This document shows positions 22,801-31,600 of a stretch of DNA of 64,000 bases, piece by piece. Position numbers and translations under genes: made by a program. Source of the stretch: Euleptes europaea (lineage: Eukaryota > Chordata > Lepidosauria > Squamata > Sphaerodactylidae); the NCBI RefSeq assembly GCF_029931775.1, contig NC_079312.1:54378333-54442332 (forward strand), given 5' to 3'. How positions within the stretch are numbered: position 1 is the stretch's first letter; each line of letters begins with the position of its first letter. The notes under the pieces were generated by a model. It was not told where the DNA came from, searched no databases, and worked only from the letters and a program-made list of their open reading frames with translations.

Positions 22801-25521
22801 AGTGGTGCAATGGTTAGAATGTCAGTCTAGGATTTGCTACAAAAAGTATGCCTAATATATTAGGTGCTGTGGAACACAGGCAGAATAATGCTGCTGCAGT
22901 TGTTTTGTTTGTGTGCTTCCTAGAGGCACCTGTTTGGCCACTGTGTGAACAGACTGCTGGACTTGATGGGCCTTGGTCTGATCCAGCATGGCTTTTCTTA
23001 TGTTCTTATGGGAGACCCAGGTTCAAATCTTTGCTCTGCCAGCGAAACTCACTGAGTGGCTTTGGGCCAGTCACACACTCTCAGCTTAAACTATTTCACA
23101 AGGTTGTTGAGAGGATAAGAAGAAAGCAAGGAAATGGATACAAAGCCGCTTTGGGTCACCCACTGGGTAAAGCAGGGATGGGGAACCTCAGGCCCGGGGG
23201 CCGTATGCGGCCCTCGAGGACATTTTTTGTGGCCCTCGGGAGCTCCGGGGCCCCTCCGTGGAGGCGCAGTACAGGGCGGCCCTCCCTGAGGGTGTTCCTG
23301 GGGCCACAGCTTGCAGGGGTGCTGCGGCGCCCTTTGGATCTCCTCTCGCCGACTGACAGCTGTTGGTTGGCAAGAGGAGGGGGAAGGACGCTTCCCCCAA
23401 GGCTGCCCCCTATCATCGCAGCGTGCAGGAACACCGGGGCACACTGTAAGCCCCTCTTGCTGCCTGTCGGCTGTTGAGCAGCAAGATGGGGGGGGGGAAG
23501 AGGCCCACGGCTCCTGGCGGCAGAGCATGCGCACAGGAGCCGATCGTGCTTCGGGGGGCCTTTTGTGGACTCTGGGGGTGGGAAGGCATGGAGCCTAGGG
23601 CCAGGTCACGTGGGGCCGGCAGGTGTGTGTGTGTGTGGGGGGGGGGGGGAAGGCTTTTCTCTCTCCCTCTCTTTCTGTCTCTTTCTTTGTCTGTCTCCCT
23701 CTGTCCTTTTCTTTCTCCCCCTCTTTCCATTTCTTTCTCCCTCTCTCCCTTTTCCTCTTTCTCTGTTTTCCTTCCTTCCTCCCTTGCTGATTGACTGCGG
23801 GCTGCACCCCCCTGGTGCCTCGTTTGCTCGCCCCCCCCCCCCCGCTGGCTGCCCTCGCGCTTGGGGGGGAGTGGGGGCGCCCTCCAGGCCTTCTCTGCGT
23901 GGCCTCACCTGGGGTTGCCAACCTCCAGGTGGTGGCCGGAGACCTGGCAACCCTAGCCTCCCCCCCCACCGGGAGTTCTACACCTGGTATGGCCCCCGAA
24001 AGATGTTATAAATGTGCAAATGGCCCTTGGCAGGAAAAAGGTTCCCCACCCCTGGGGTAAAGGAAGGGTATAAGTAAATAAAACTAAGTTTTAAAATAGA
24101 TATATACAAGTTTCTAAAAATATGCACTATTCAAATGGAGAATCTCACCACTACTTAAAACTAAGTTATGTACTACAAAAAGTATTTCATTTATTGAAAA
24201 AGTTGGAGATTGTAACATTAAAAAAAAGAAGAAGGTAAAGGTCCCCTGTGCAAGCACCGGGTCATTCCTGACCCATGGGGTGACATCACATCCCAACATT
24301 TTCTAGGCAGACCTTGTTTGCGGGGTGGTTTGCCAGTGCCTTCCCCAGTCATCTTCCCTTTACCCCCAGCAAGCTGGGTACGCATTTGACTGACCTCGGA
24401 AGGATGGAAGGCTGAGTCAACCTTGAAACCAACTTCCATTGGGATCGAACTCAGTTCGTGAGCAGAGCTTGGACTGCAGTACTGCAGCTTACCACTCTGC
24501 GCCACGGGGCTCATATTGTAACATTAAGCATTAATAATTACATACTACAGATACATAGAAGAGCCCCGTGGCGCAGAGTGGTAAGCTGCAGTACTGCAGT
24601 CCAAGCTCTGCTCACAGCCTGAGTTCGATCCCAACAGAAGTCAGTTTCAGGTGGCCGGCTCAAGGTTGTCTCAGCCTTCCATCTTTCCGAGGTCGGTAAA
24701 ATGAGTACCCAGCTTGTTGGGGGTACAGGGAAGATGATTGGCAAACCACCCCGTAAACAAAGTCTGCCTAGTAAACGTTGAGACGTGACGTCACCCCATG
24801 GGTCAGAAATGACCCGGTGCTTGCACAGGGGACCTTTACCTTACTTACAGATACATAACTTACAACAAAGATACAAGAATAATAAGTTAATGACCATTCA
24901 TCAAAGAGATTCCAAGTGCAAATCATACTACTAAATTAAATGTTCTAAAAGATTTATATAGCACTTTTTCATCCCACTGTTTCTCCAAGCAATTCAGGAT
25001 GGCTTACACCACTGTTTCCATTAAGGTAATTCACAGAGGGTAGCCCTGTGTTAGTCTGTCTGCAGTAGTAGAAAAGGGCAACAGTCCAGTAGCACCTTAA
25101 AGACTAACAAAAAATATTTTCTGGTAGGGTAGGAGCTCTTTCCATTGCACTGTTTCCATTGTGCTGAGGCATCGCAACAACCCTGAACGCCAGGGTATGC
25201 GGAAAGAGTTAAGACTAACTCAAGGTCGGTTAGGAAGCTTCACTACCGAGTGGGTATTTGAACCCAGAGCCTAATTCAACACTCTGATCAGGACACCAGA
25301 CTGTAAGCTATAAACCCCCCCCCCAAAAAAAGAAGAGGCACAGCTCTGTAAGAGAAGTACACGACCTTTCAGCCAAAGCACAGGTCATAGAACTCCCAAA
25401 AAACTTTAATATTGAACCCAAGCAGGAAAAAAAAAACACGAAATGCACGTTCCCACCCACGAAAGCAAAGCGACCCAAAAGCCTCCCCTCTTCCCCTCAC
25501 CTGGTCCACCTCATCCGCCAT
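19833..25521 (-). CDS. LSM3: LSM3, U6 snRNA-associated Sm-like protein (complete)
   Basis: Four coding exons on the minus strand: 25501-25521, 21256-21366, 20511-20606 and 19833-19913, all joined in phase 0 with GT-AG introns. They encode 102 aa, the same length as human LSM3 and nearly identical. The protein starts [17 protein letters not shown]. The Sm fold covers about residues 16-96: the Sm1 region includes [20 protein letters not shown] and [10 protein letters not shown], and the Sm2 region is [16 protein letters not shown]3 is part of the LSm2-8 ring, which binds the U6 snRNA 3' end in the nucleus, and of the cytoplasmic LSm1-7 ring, which promotes decapping. The start codon has A at -3 and G at +4. 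Intron 1 (about 4.1 kb) is full of SINEs and hAT elements. The gene is head to head with XPC, as in human. Intact, with no oddities in the coding sequence. Confidence 0.98.
21515..21711 (-). mobile_element. SINE-B in LSM3 intron 1
   Basis: Reverse complement of the copy at 16568: GAACACATGAAGCTGCC, CTGGCAGCGGCTCTCC, GGATTGAACCTGGGACC (B-box complement) and GCATGCCAAGCAGATGC. Confidence 0.85.
22164..22630. mobile_element. hAT (Charlie-like) non-autonomous element in LSM3 intron 1
   Basis: Terminal inverted repeats are CAGTAGTTCTCAACCTGG and (reverse complement of the right end) CAGTGGTTCTCAACCT. The flanking 8 bp duplication is CTCTAGAC at 22156-22163 and GTCTAGAC at 22631-22638, a 7 of 8 match. 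The CAGTGGTTCTCAACC end is characteristic of Charlie-type hAT elements. The interior is non-coding and purine-rich. Confidence 0.88.
22836..23009 (+). mobile_element. CR1-like 3' end inside SINE-D
   Basis: It contains TGCTGCTGCAGTTGTTTTG, GAGGCACCTGTTTGGCCACTG and GGGCCTTGGTCTGATCCAGC, and ends TTCTTATGTTCTTATG. It is a short, strongly 5' truncated copy without an obvious target-site duplication, as usual for CR1. Confidence 0.85.
23173..24054. mobile_element. hAT non-autonomous element, 882 bp, intact TSD
   Basis: Ends are CAGGGATGGGGAACCT and (reverse complement of the right end) CAGGGGTGGGGAACCT. A perfect 8 bp duplication GGGTAAAG flanks it at 23165-23172 and 24055-24062. The interior is GC-rich with a long CT-rich tract (about 23655-23785) and no transposase. 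A minimal relative of the short hAT-like family (about 45 bases, GGGTTGCCAACC to CTGGCAACCCTA) lies inside at about 23911-23956. Confidence 0.9.
24222..24514 (-). mobile_element. Sauria-type SINE with TSD
   Basis: The minus strand runs from GAGCCCCGTGGCGCAGAGTG to CACAGGGGACCTTTACC. The 13 bp duplication ATTGTAACATTAA lies at 24209-24221 and 24515-24527. The duplication proves retroposition and suggests a fairly recent insertion. Confidence 0.92.
24558..24845 (+). mobile_element. Sauria-type SINE with TSD, head-to-head neighbour
   Basis: Full length from GAGCCCCGTGGCGCAGAGTG to GGGGACCTTTACCTTA. The 12 bp duplication TACAGATACATA lies at 24546-24557 and 24846-24857. The orientation is opposite to the copy that ends 43 bases to the left. 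Confidence 0.92.
25023..25147. mobile_element. Penelope-like fragment (family 2) with 13 bp TSD
   Basis: It shares TTAGTCTGTCTGCAGTAGTA, GTAGCACCTTAAAGACTAAC and TTTTCTGGTAGGGTAGGAGCT with the fold-back at 26068-26284, but only one arm is present. The flanking duplication CACTGTTTCCATT lies at 25010-25022 and 25148-25160. The host is a diverged SINE-D-like stretch (about 24949-25300). Confidence 0.65.
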
Positions 25522-25800
25522 TTTTCAAACCCAGCCCCCGTCCTTCCTCGCGAGACTTTATGCCCGGAGGTGGCGCGTGCGCAGCTGAGGGAAAGCAGGC
25601 GCGCGAGGGAGGAACCGTCGTCGAGCGGCCGCTGCCAGCAGGGCGTTGTGATTGGTTGCCCCTAGAGCACGTGCCCACTGACATTAAAAAGAGTAGTTCG
25701 GCTTAGTAGTTTCGTAACGGAAGAGCGTTGTGGCCGCGCGTGCGCCCAGCCGTATACACACGCACGCGCGCGCCTGGTTTCTTGCAAGGGTGGATGAGCC
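25522..25800 (-). promoter_or_regulatory. LSM3 CpG-rich promoter region
   Basis: Dense CpGs lie just upstream of the LSM3 start codon. Visible sites include CTCGCGAGA near 25548 (close to the TCTCGCGAGA element of housekeeping and bidirectional promoters), an inverted CCAAT box (GATTGGTT) near 25650 and an E-box (CACGTG) near 25669. No TATA box is obvious. The transcription start is inferred, not shown. Confidence 0.65.
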
Positions 25801-26067
25801 AGCAAATGCTATAGGGGTGAAATTTTGTCTGTCGAGTTTCACCCGACCATCCGTGCCTTACGGTGAAGTCACTTATCGCATTCGGTTGTTTAACTTCACA
25901 GGCAGATTCATACGTGCGCTAAGAACGCGTGAACTGGCTCCAGTGGGGAGCCGGGCGAGGTGATCTGAAGATTCTGCGATGGTTGGTTTAGTCAACCCAT
26001 CAATCAGTTTAATACGGTCCAAGACCAGCAAATGAAAGATATACATATACATACATGAAAAGGATAG

Positions 26068-26284
26068 AAAAGGGCAAGAGTGCGGTAGCACCTTAAAGAC
26101 TAACAAATATTTTCTGGTAGGGTAGGAGCTTTTGTGAGCCACAGCTCACTTTTTCAGATACCATCTGAAGTGAGCTGCGGCTCACAAAAGCTCCTGCCCT
26201 ACCAGAAAATATTTTTGTTAGTCTTTAAGGTGCTACTGGGCTCTTGCCCTTTTCTACTACTGCAGACAGACTAACACGGGAATA
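26068..26284. mobile_element. Fold-back Penelope-like candidate, family 2
   Basis: Two long inverted arms (about 26068-26150 and 26164-26255) share CACCTTAAAGACTAACAAA/TTTGTTAGTCTTTAAGGTG and GGTAGGGTAGGAGCTTTTGTG. The right arm alone extends into TACTGCAGACAGACTAACACGG. The 10 bp duplication AAAAGGATAG lies at 26058-26067 and 26285-26294. The right arm carries CTGAAGA, a GTGAGC/GCTCAC hairpin and AAAA. It appears to be a fossil of a Penelope-like element that kept only terminal repeats. Confidence 0.6.
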
Positions 26285-26689
26285 AAAAGGATAGTAAGTA
26301 TATACCCCAATAAATACTTGTCAAGAGTAATCACTCACTCATAAAAAGCCGTTGAGAGCATGATTTTAAAATATAATACATAATTGGAATCAACATAAAT
26401 ATAAGTTCTAAATCGCTCAGCCGTTGAGTTCAACCCATGCACGCCTAGTCCTAGCTTGCCATCCAAATTTGGCCCCTTTAAAAGTTAGCTCCATGTCCTT
26501 ATCTGAGAGCAAGTTGGTTAAGTCAAGTAATTGGAGATTGCAGTCATTAAGTGACAGGCGAGCAAAGCCCTGGGTGTAATATAATGGATGCTGTCACGTG
26601 TGCACCAGCATCCTTCACGCGTGTGCTGCCCCGCCAACAATACAACTGGCAGAAAAGAATGGGGTTTTCTTTCCATTTCAACTCTTCAC

Positions 26690-26800
26690 CGATTTCAGTG
26701 TGAAACTGCATCTGAAGAAGTGAGTTCTCAAGCCCACAAAAGTTTATGCTACAATAAACGTGTCTTTAATAAGCTGCAGGACCTAGGGTTTTTTCCCCCC
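26690..26800 (+). mobile_element. Penelope-like fragment (candidate)
   Basis: CATCTGAAGAAGTGAG followed by CCCACAAAAGTTTATGC and CAATAAACGTGT matches the core layout of family 2 (CTGAAGA, stem, AAAA). No inverted partner or duplication is visible. Confidence 0.4.
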
Positions 26801-27000
26801 AAAGCGTGTTAACTTAAGGCTGGTGAAGACGAGTTGGCGGTCCCAACTTGTAAGATGAGCCATTCGAGGCGTATCACTCCCATCAACTGAAGTAAAGGGC
26901 TGCTGAATCATAGTAGGTCAGTCATCGCAACCATACTTACGAAGGAGTTCGGCTCACTGAACTCAGTGGGACTTACTTCTGAGTAGACACACTGAGTAGC

Positions 27001-27219
27001 CCTGACCTGGATGGCCCAGGCTAGCCTGATCTCGTCAGATCTCAGAAGCTAAGCAGGGTCGGCCCTGGTTAGTATTTGGATGGGAGACCACCAAGGAATA
27101 CCAGGGTTGCTGTGCAGAGGAAGGCACTGGCAAACCACCTCTGTTAGTCGCTTGCCATGAAAACCCCAAAAGGGGTTGCCATAAGTTGGCTGCGACTTGA
27201 AGGCACTTTACACACACAT
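27001..27219 (+). mobile_element. 5S-rRNA-derived SINE (5S-Sauria type)
   Basis: The head GATCTCGTCAGATCTCAGAAGCTAAGCAGGGTCGG.. matches the internal promoter region of 5S rRNA (A box, intermediate element, C box: TTGGATGGGAGACC). The body CTGGCAAACCACCTCTGTTAG and the Bov-B-like tail GGCTGCGACTTGAAGGCACT follow, ending in CACACA. It is not a 5S rRNA gene, because the sequence departs after the C box. Confidence 0.9.
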
Positions 27220-27480
27220 TTATGAGACTGCCTCTTCCCCTATGCACAGCTATGACAGTGTCACTCATCGGAGCAAGGTCTTCTGCAGGTGCCAACCTGC
27301 AACAACAACTGCCCGTACATGTGCCTTCTCTGTTGTGGTCCCCAACTTGTGGAATGGCCTGCCTGAGGAGGTCAGGAAGACTCCCACTCTCCTGGCTTTC
27401 TGCAAACTATGCAAAAGTGGATTATTCAAGAGAGCATTTCTATGCAGCCAATAGATTTGCACTGTACTAAATGATTCACA
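27220..27480 (+). mobile_element. L2-like LINE, reverse transcriptase C-terminus
   Basis: It translates to VVPNLWNGLPEEVRKTPTLL followed by FCKLCKSGLFKRAF, typical of the LWNSLP..EIR C-terminal motif of L2/CR1-group ORF2 proteins. It is 5' truncated and starts right at the tail of the 5S SINE. A minus-strand relative lies at 37405-37575. Confidence 0.7.
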
Positions 27481-27499
27481 AAGTTACTATTAGGGGCTG

Positions 27500-27605
27500 T
27501 GATCTATACTACTGCGTGGTGAGCTTTCCTTCCCTGGAGGTTTTTAAGCAGAGGCTAGATGGCCATCTGTCAGCAATGCTGATTCTATGACCTTAGGCGA
27601 TCATG
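27500..27605 (+). mobile_element. CR1-like 3' fragment
   Basis: CCTGGAGGTTTTTAAGCAGAGGC and GATGGCCATCTGTCAGCAATGC are typical CR1 3' UTR blocks. Confidence 0.65.
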
Positions 27606-27607
27606 AG

Positions 27608-28088
27608 CCCTGACCTGGATGGCCCAGGCTAGCCTGATGTCGTCAGATCTCAGAAGCTAAGCAGGGTCAGCCCTGGTTAGTATTTGGATGGGAATATTGT
27701 CGAAGGCTTTCATGGTCAGAGTTCATTGGTTCTTGTAGGTTATCCGGGCTGTGTGACCGTGGTCTTGGTATTTTCTTTCCTGACGTTTCGCCAGCAGCTG
27801 TGGCTGGCATCTTCAGAGGAGTAACACTGTCCTTCAGTGTTACTCCTCTGAAGATGCCGGCCACAGCTGCTGGCGAAACGTCAGGAAAGAAAATACCAAG
27901 ACCACGGTCACATAGCCCGGATAACCTACGAGAACCAATTTGGATGGGAGACCACCAAGAAAATCCAGGGTTGCTGTGCAGAGGAAGGCACTGGCAAACC
28001 ACCTCTGTTAGTCTCTTGCCATGAAAACCCCAAAAAGGGGTCGCTGTAAGTCGGCTACGACTTGAAGGTGCTTCTCACACAGACACAC
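27608..28088 (+). mobile_element. 5S-derived SINE split by a fold-back element
   Basis: Left part 27608-27693 runs to TTAGTATTTGGATGGGA. The right part resumes at 27938 with ATTTGGATGGGAGACC and runs to GACTTGAAGGTGCTTCTCACAC. Taking out the insert and one duplication gives an uninterrupted SINE. Confidence 0.9.
27694..27937. mobile_element. Fold-back Penelope-like candidate, family 1, copy 1
   Basis: The left arm contains TTGGTTCTTGTAGGTTATCC, GTGGTCTTGGTATTTTC and CCTGACGTTTCGCCAGCAGC. The right arm is its inverse. A left-only extension (GTCGAAGGCTTTCATGGTCA) precedes. The 12 bp duplication ATTTGGATGGGA lies at 27682-27693 and 27938-27949. The right arm holds CTGAAGA, a GCCGGC/GCTGGC hairpin and GAAAC. 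Confidence 0.65.
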
Positions 28089-28288
28089 TTAGGATCGCTT
28101 ATTCGCCTGCTGCTGCAAAAGCAAACAGGAGGCAAGGGGCATTGGCCATCGATGCACAGGAGGTTTTGCCTTGGCTTTGCCGCTCTCTAGATGCACGTTT
28201 CCCCCGTCCAAATTCTCCGAACTTTGAATGGGGATTTATTGAGTTCTGAGTATTTGGATCGGAAAAACGCGCACCTAGAGAGCGGCAA

Positions 28289-28371
28289 CGGACATTTCTG
28301 CCTTGGAAACGTCAGGATGTGACCTCACCCCATGGGTCAGGAATGACCCAGCGCTTGCACAGGGGACCTTT
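28289..28371 (+). mobile_element. Sauria SINE tail in the XPC promoter, 16 bp TSD
   Basis: Only the 3' part is present (GAAACGTCAGGATGTGACC..TGGGTCAGGAATGACCC..GGGGACCTTT). A perfect 16 bp duplication ACCTAGAGAGCGGCAA lies at 28273-28288 and 28372-28387. It is a clean 5'-truncated retroposition ending 280 bases upstream of the XPC start codon. Confidence 0.9.
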
Positions 28372-28387
28372 ACCTAGAGAGCGGCAA

Positions 28388-28651
28388 ACCCTCCCCTGCA
28401 GCAACGGCATGCACACGCATATTGCACATGGCTCTCAGACCCGGCACGGAAGGGACGTCAGGAAGGAGGAGCGAGGAGAGAAGCGCGGCGGCGCCTGCTG
28501 CACGGCCGGCTCCCTCCTCCTGCCTCCCGCGGGGCCTCGGGGCTGGAGCTGGGCGGGCGGGCCCCGGCCACCTGCCGCGAGCCTCCCGTGCTAGCCTGGT
28601 GCGGGGAGCCGCTCGCCTCCCTGCGCCTTCCTTTGTGCTCCGGGGGGCGGC
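28388..28651 (+). promoter_or_regulatory. XPC CpG-rich promoter and 5' UTR region
   Basis: Very GC- and CpG-rich sequence from about 28430 continuing through exon 1, without a TATA box. Typical of a housekeeping repair gene. The transcription start is not identifiable from sequence. Confidence 0.6.
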
Positions 28652-31600
28652 ATGGGCAGAAAGCGCCAAGGGGGCTTCCCGCCGCCGGCCGGGCCGGGCA
28701 AGAAGGGCCGCGGGCCGGCTGCAGAGTCCGCCTCGGGTCCGGCAGCCGCCGAGCAGGAGCGAGAGGGTGAGTGGGCAAAGCGGAGTCCCGCAACGCGTCG
28801 TTCAACTGCGGAACCCCCTGCCCCAGGACGTGGAGGTGGCGGCCAACTTGGAAGGCTTTAAGTGGGGAGTGGGCAGGGTCATGGAGGAGAGGGCTGTCCA
28901 TGGCTACTAGTTCAAATGGATGCTAGTCATGCTGCATACCTATTCTCTCCAGGATCAGAGGAGCATGCCTATCATGTTAGGTGCATTGGATCACAGGCAG
29001 GATAATGCTGCTGCACTTGTCTTGTTAGTGGCTTCCTAGAGACACCTGGTTGGCCACTGCGTGAACAGACTGCTGAACTTTGATGGGCCTTGGTCTGATC
29101 CAACATGGCTTTTCTTATGTTCTTATGTTTTTAATGCTGCTGCAGTCATCTTGTTTGGGGGCTTCTTAGAGGCACCTGGTTGGCCACTGTGTGAACAGAC
29201 TGGTGGACTTGATGGGCCTGGATCTGATCCAGCAGGGCCTTTCTTATGTTCTTAAAGATACTTGTGGATGTTGCCAGTGGTTGCATAAGCAGTTGGTGGT
29301 TGCATAAACAGTTAGGATCAAAGCAGTCCCGAGGGGACCAAGTGCGCAGAAGCCGGGAGGAGCTCTCATTACAGGATCTTTTCGCACCTTCCTCCGGCAG
29401 ACGTTTATATTTTCTGTTTCTGTCAATGAATTACTTTAATTAATGTGTAAAGCAGGAACTGGAAGGTCCCTAGAAAAGACGAAGAGTTGGTTTTTATATG
29501 CCGACTTTCTCTACCACTTAAGGGAGAATCAGACCGGCTCACAGTCGCCTTCCCCTCCCCACAACAGACACCCTGTGAGGTAGGTGGGGCTAAGAGAGCT
29601 GTGACTAGCCCAAGGTCACCCAGCTGGCTTCCTGCGGAGGAGCGGGGAAACAAATCCAGCTCACCAGATTAGCCTCCACCGCTCATGTGGAGGAGCTGGG
29701 AATCAAACCCGGTTCTCCAGATTAGAGTCCACCGCTCCAAACCACTGCTCTTAACCACTACACCACGCTGGCTCTCCAGCGTGATGGAAACGTCCATAGT
29801 TGGAGGCAGTGAACTTCTGAATACCAGTGCTAGAGGGGTAACATATGGGGAAGGTCTTGCCCTCTATGGCCTGTTAGTGAGTTTACAGGGCAACTGGTAA
29901 GCCCACAGTGTGATACAAGATTCTGGACTAGATGGATCATTAGTCTGAACTAGGAGGGCTGTTATTCTTATGTAGATATGTGCATCTTGATACTGTGGGC
30001 GTTTAGCTGGAAATAAGCCCCAATGTGTGGGGCTCTCTCTAAAGTATTGGAAAAATTGAGCTGCACACGTTGTGTCTTGGAACAAGTCCTCTGGAGTCTT
30101 AAGGAAAGTATTTTGATATGTGTTTTCTTTTTTTGCATATGTCTGTCTATAACAAAATAAAAAAAGATTCTGTAGTTACTGGTGTAATTTGGAGTTAATA
30201 ATAAAATGATTTTGATTTGAATGTTCATAGGAGAAGAAGTTACTGGTTTGTTATGAAAGGCTTCTCACAACCTGGTTGCTATTCAGTTATAATTAAACAT
30301 GCATTGTTTTTCCTAACATTTACATTGGTTTTTATTTCTGATCCCAACAGGCGGTTTTCAAGAGGAAAAACCAAATAAGACCAAGGCTTTGTCTGAAAAA
30401 AGAAAGAGAACTTGTGAGAAGAGTGTCCTACCCTGCAAAAATTCAAGGAAGAAAGCATCAAAAGTGAAAGTAGAGAATAATATAGATGTAGAAGATAAAG
30501 AGGGAAAATGCAGGTGAATGAATTTGTCAATATATCCAATTTTCAACATGGCCCCATCTGAGGATACTTAAATCTGGAGACTGGGGCCATGAACAGACAA
30601 GACAGATCTTTCTACAAACCAGAGAAAAGCCCCACATTTGCAGAAAATATGAAATCTTAAAACAAAACATTAAAGGGTTAAAATCTTCCAGCATGTTAGA
30701 AGCAGCACTTGTAGCTTTAAGAAGGGAACAACTTTAGTGTGGTAGCTGTTGCCAGGCAACCACAACAGTATTGTCAGCCTTCAGACCTTTCTATCAGTAA
30801 AAGGCAGGGGAAGAGGCAGAGCCCTTTACAGGAGCGTTCTGGCCTATGAGGGTCATGACCAGGGCTGGAAGCAACCACTGGGCAACTTGCGGCCACCCCA
30901 TAATAGACAGTGTGGAGTAGTTATCAGAGTTGCAGATTAGGACTGAGAGGAGACCTAGCACACTTTGGTCCAGTCACATACGCTCAGTCCAACCTACCTC
31001 ACAGGGTTGTTGTGAGAATAAAATGGAGGAGAATGATGAGACTTGCTTTTGGTCCCCATTATGGAGAAGGGGGGAGTATAAATGAAGAAAATAATAAATA
31101 TAGCTGAAGATGGGGGGGCAGATAAAATGTGGGTGGGTGGGAAGGAGAGAAGGAAGCAGGAAAAAGGGAGAGGATCTGGGGGCTAACAGGGAAGGGAAAG
31201 AGGAAATAGTGGGTGAGGGAAAAATGATATGTCTCTTGCAACTCTTTGCGGGTTGTAGTTTTCTATTAATCTTAATAACATTTTTTTTTATCTTGCTGAC
31301 CTTTGAAGGAAGACAACAAAGTAACGATGTAGGTTAGGCAAAGATTTAGCAATTGGCCCAAGGTAACTCAGTGATCTCCCTTGGCAGAGTGGGGATTTAA
31401 ACCTGGTACAGTGTGTTAATTGGCTTTTGTCTCATTACTCTGAATGAACTAACTTGCTGGCCCTCTGGAGCAGTTGGTTGGCCAGTGTGTGGAAGAAGAT
31501 GTTGGACCAGATGGACCACTGGCCTGATCCAGCAGGCACTTCTCATGGCTCGTGGGTGGGCTGTGAGCAGCAGATTGCAGTTGTTCCCATTCCTGTATTC

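Larger units (their letters stand above)
22797..24085 (+). mobile_element. SINE-D carrying two nested insertions
   Basis: The SINE pieces are 22797-22835 (GAGTGGTGCAATGGTTAGAATG), 23010-23172 (GGAGACCCAGGTTCAAATC..CCGCTTTGGGTCACCCAC) and 24055-24085 (GGAAGGGTATAAGTAAATAA). A CR1 3' end and a hAT element interrupt them. The three pieces align in order to the unbroken copy at 45645. Confidence 0.85.

Noticed and set aside
22848-23477. 209-codon plus-strand ORF
   Set aside because: It spans a CR1 tail, SINE-D and a GC-rich hAT element. No protein family resemblance.
27001-27219. 5S rRNA gene
   Set aside because: Only the internal promoter half resembles 5S rRNA; the rest is SINE body with a Bov-B-like tail, and several copies are dispersed.
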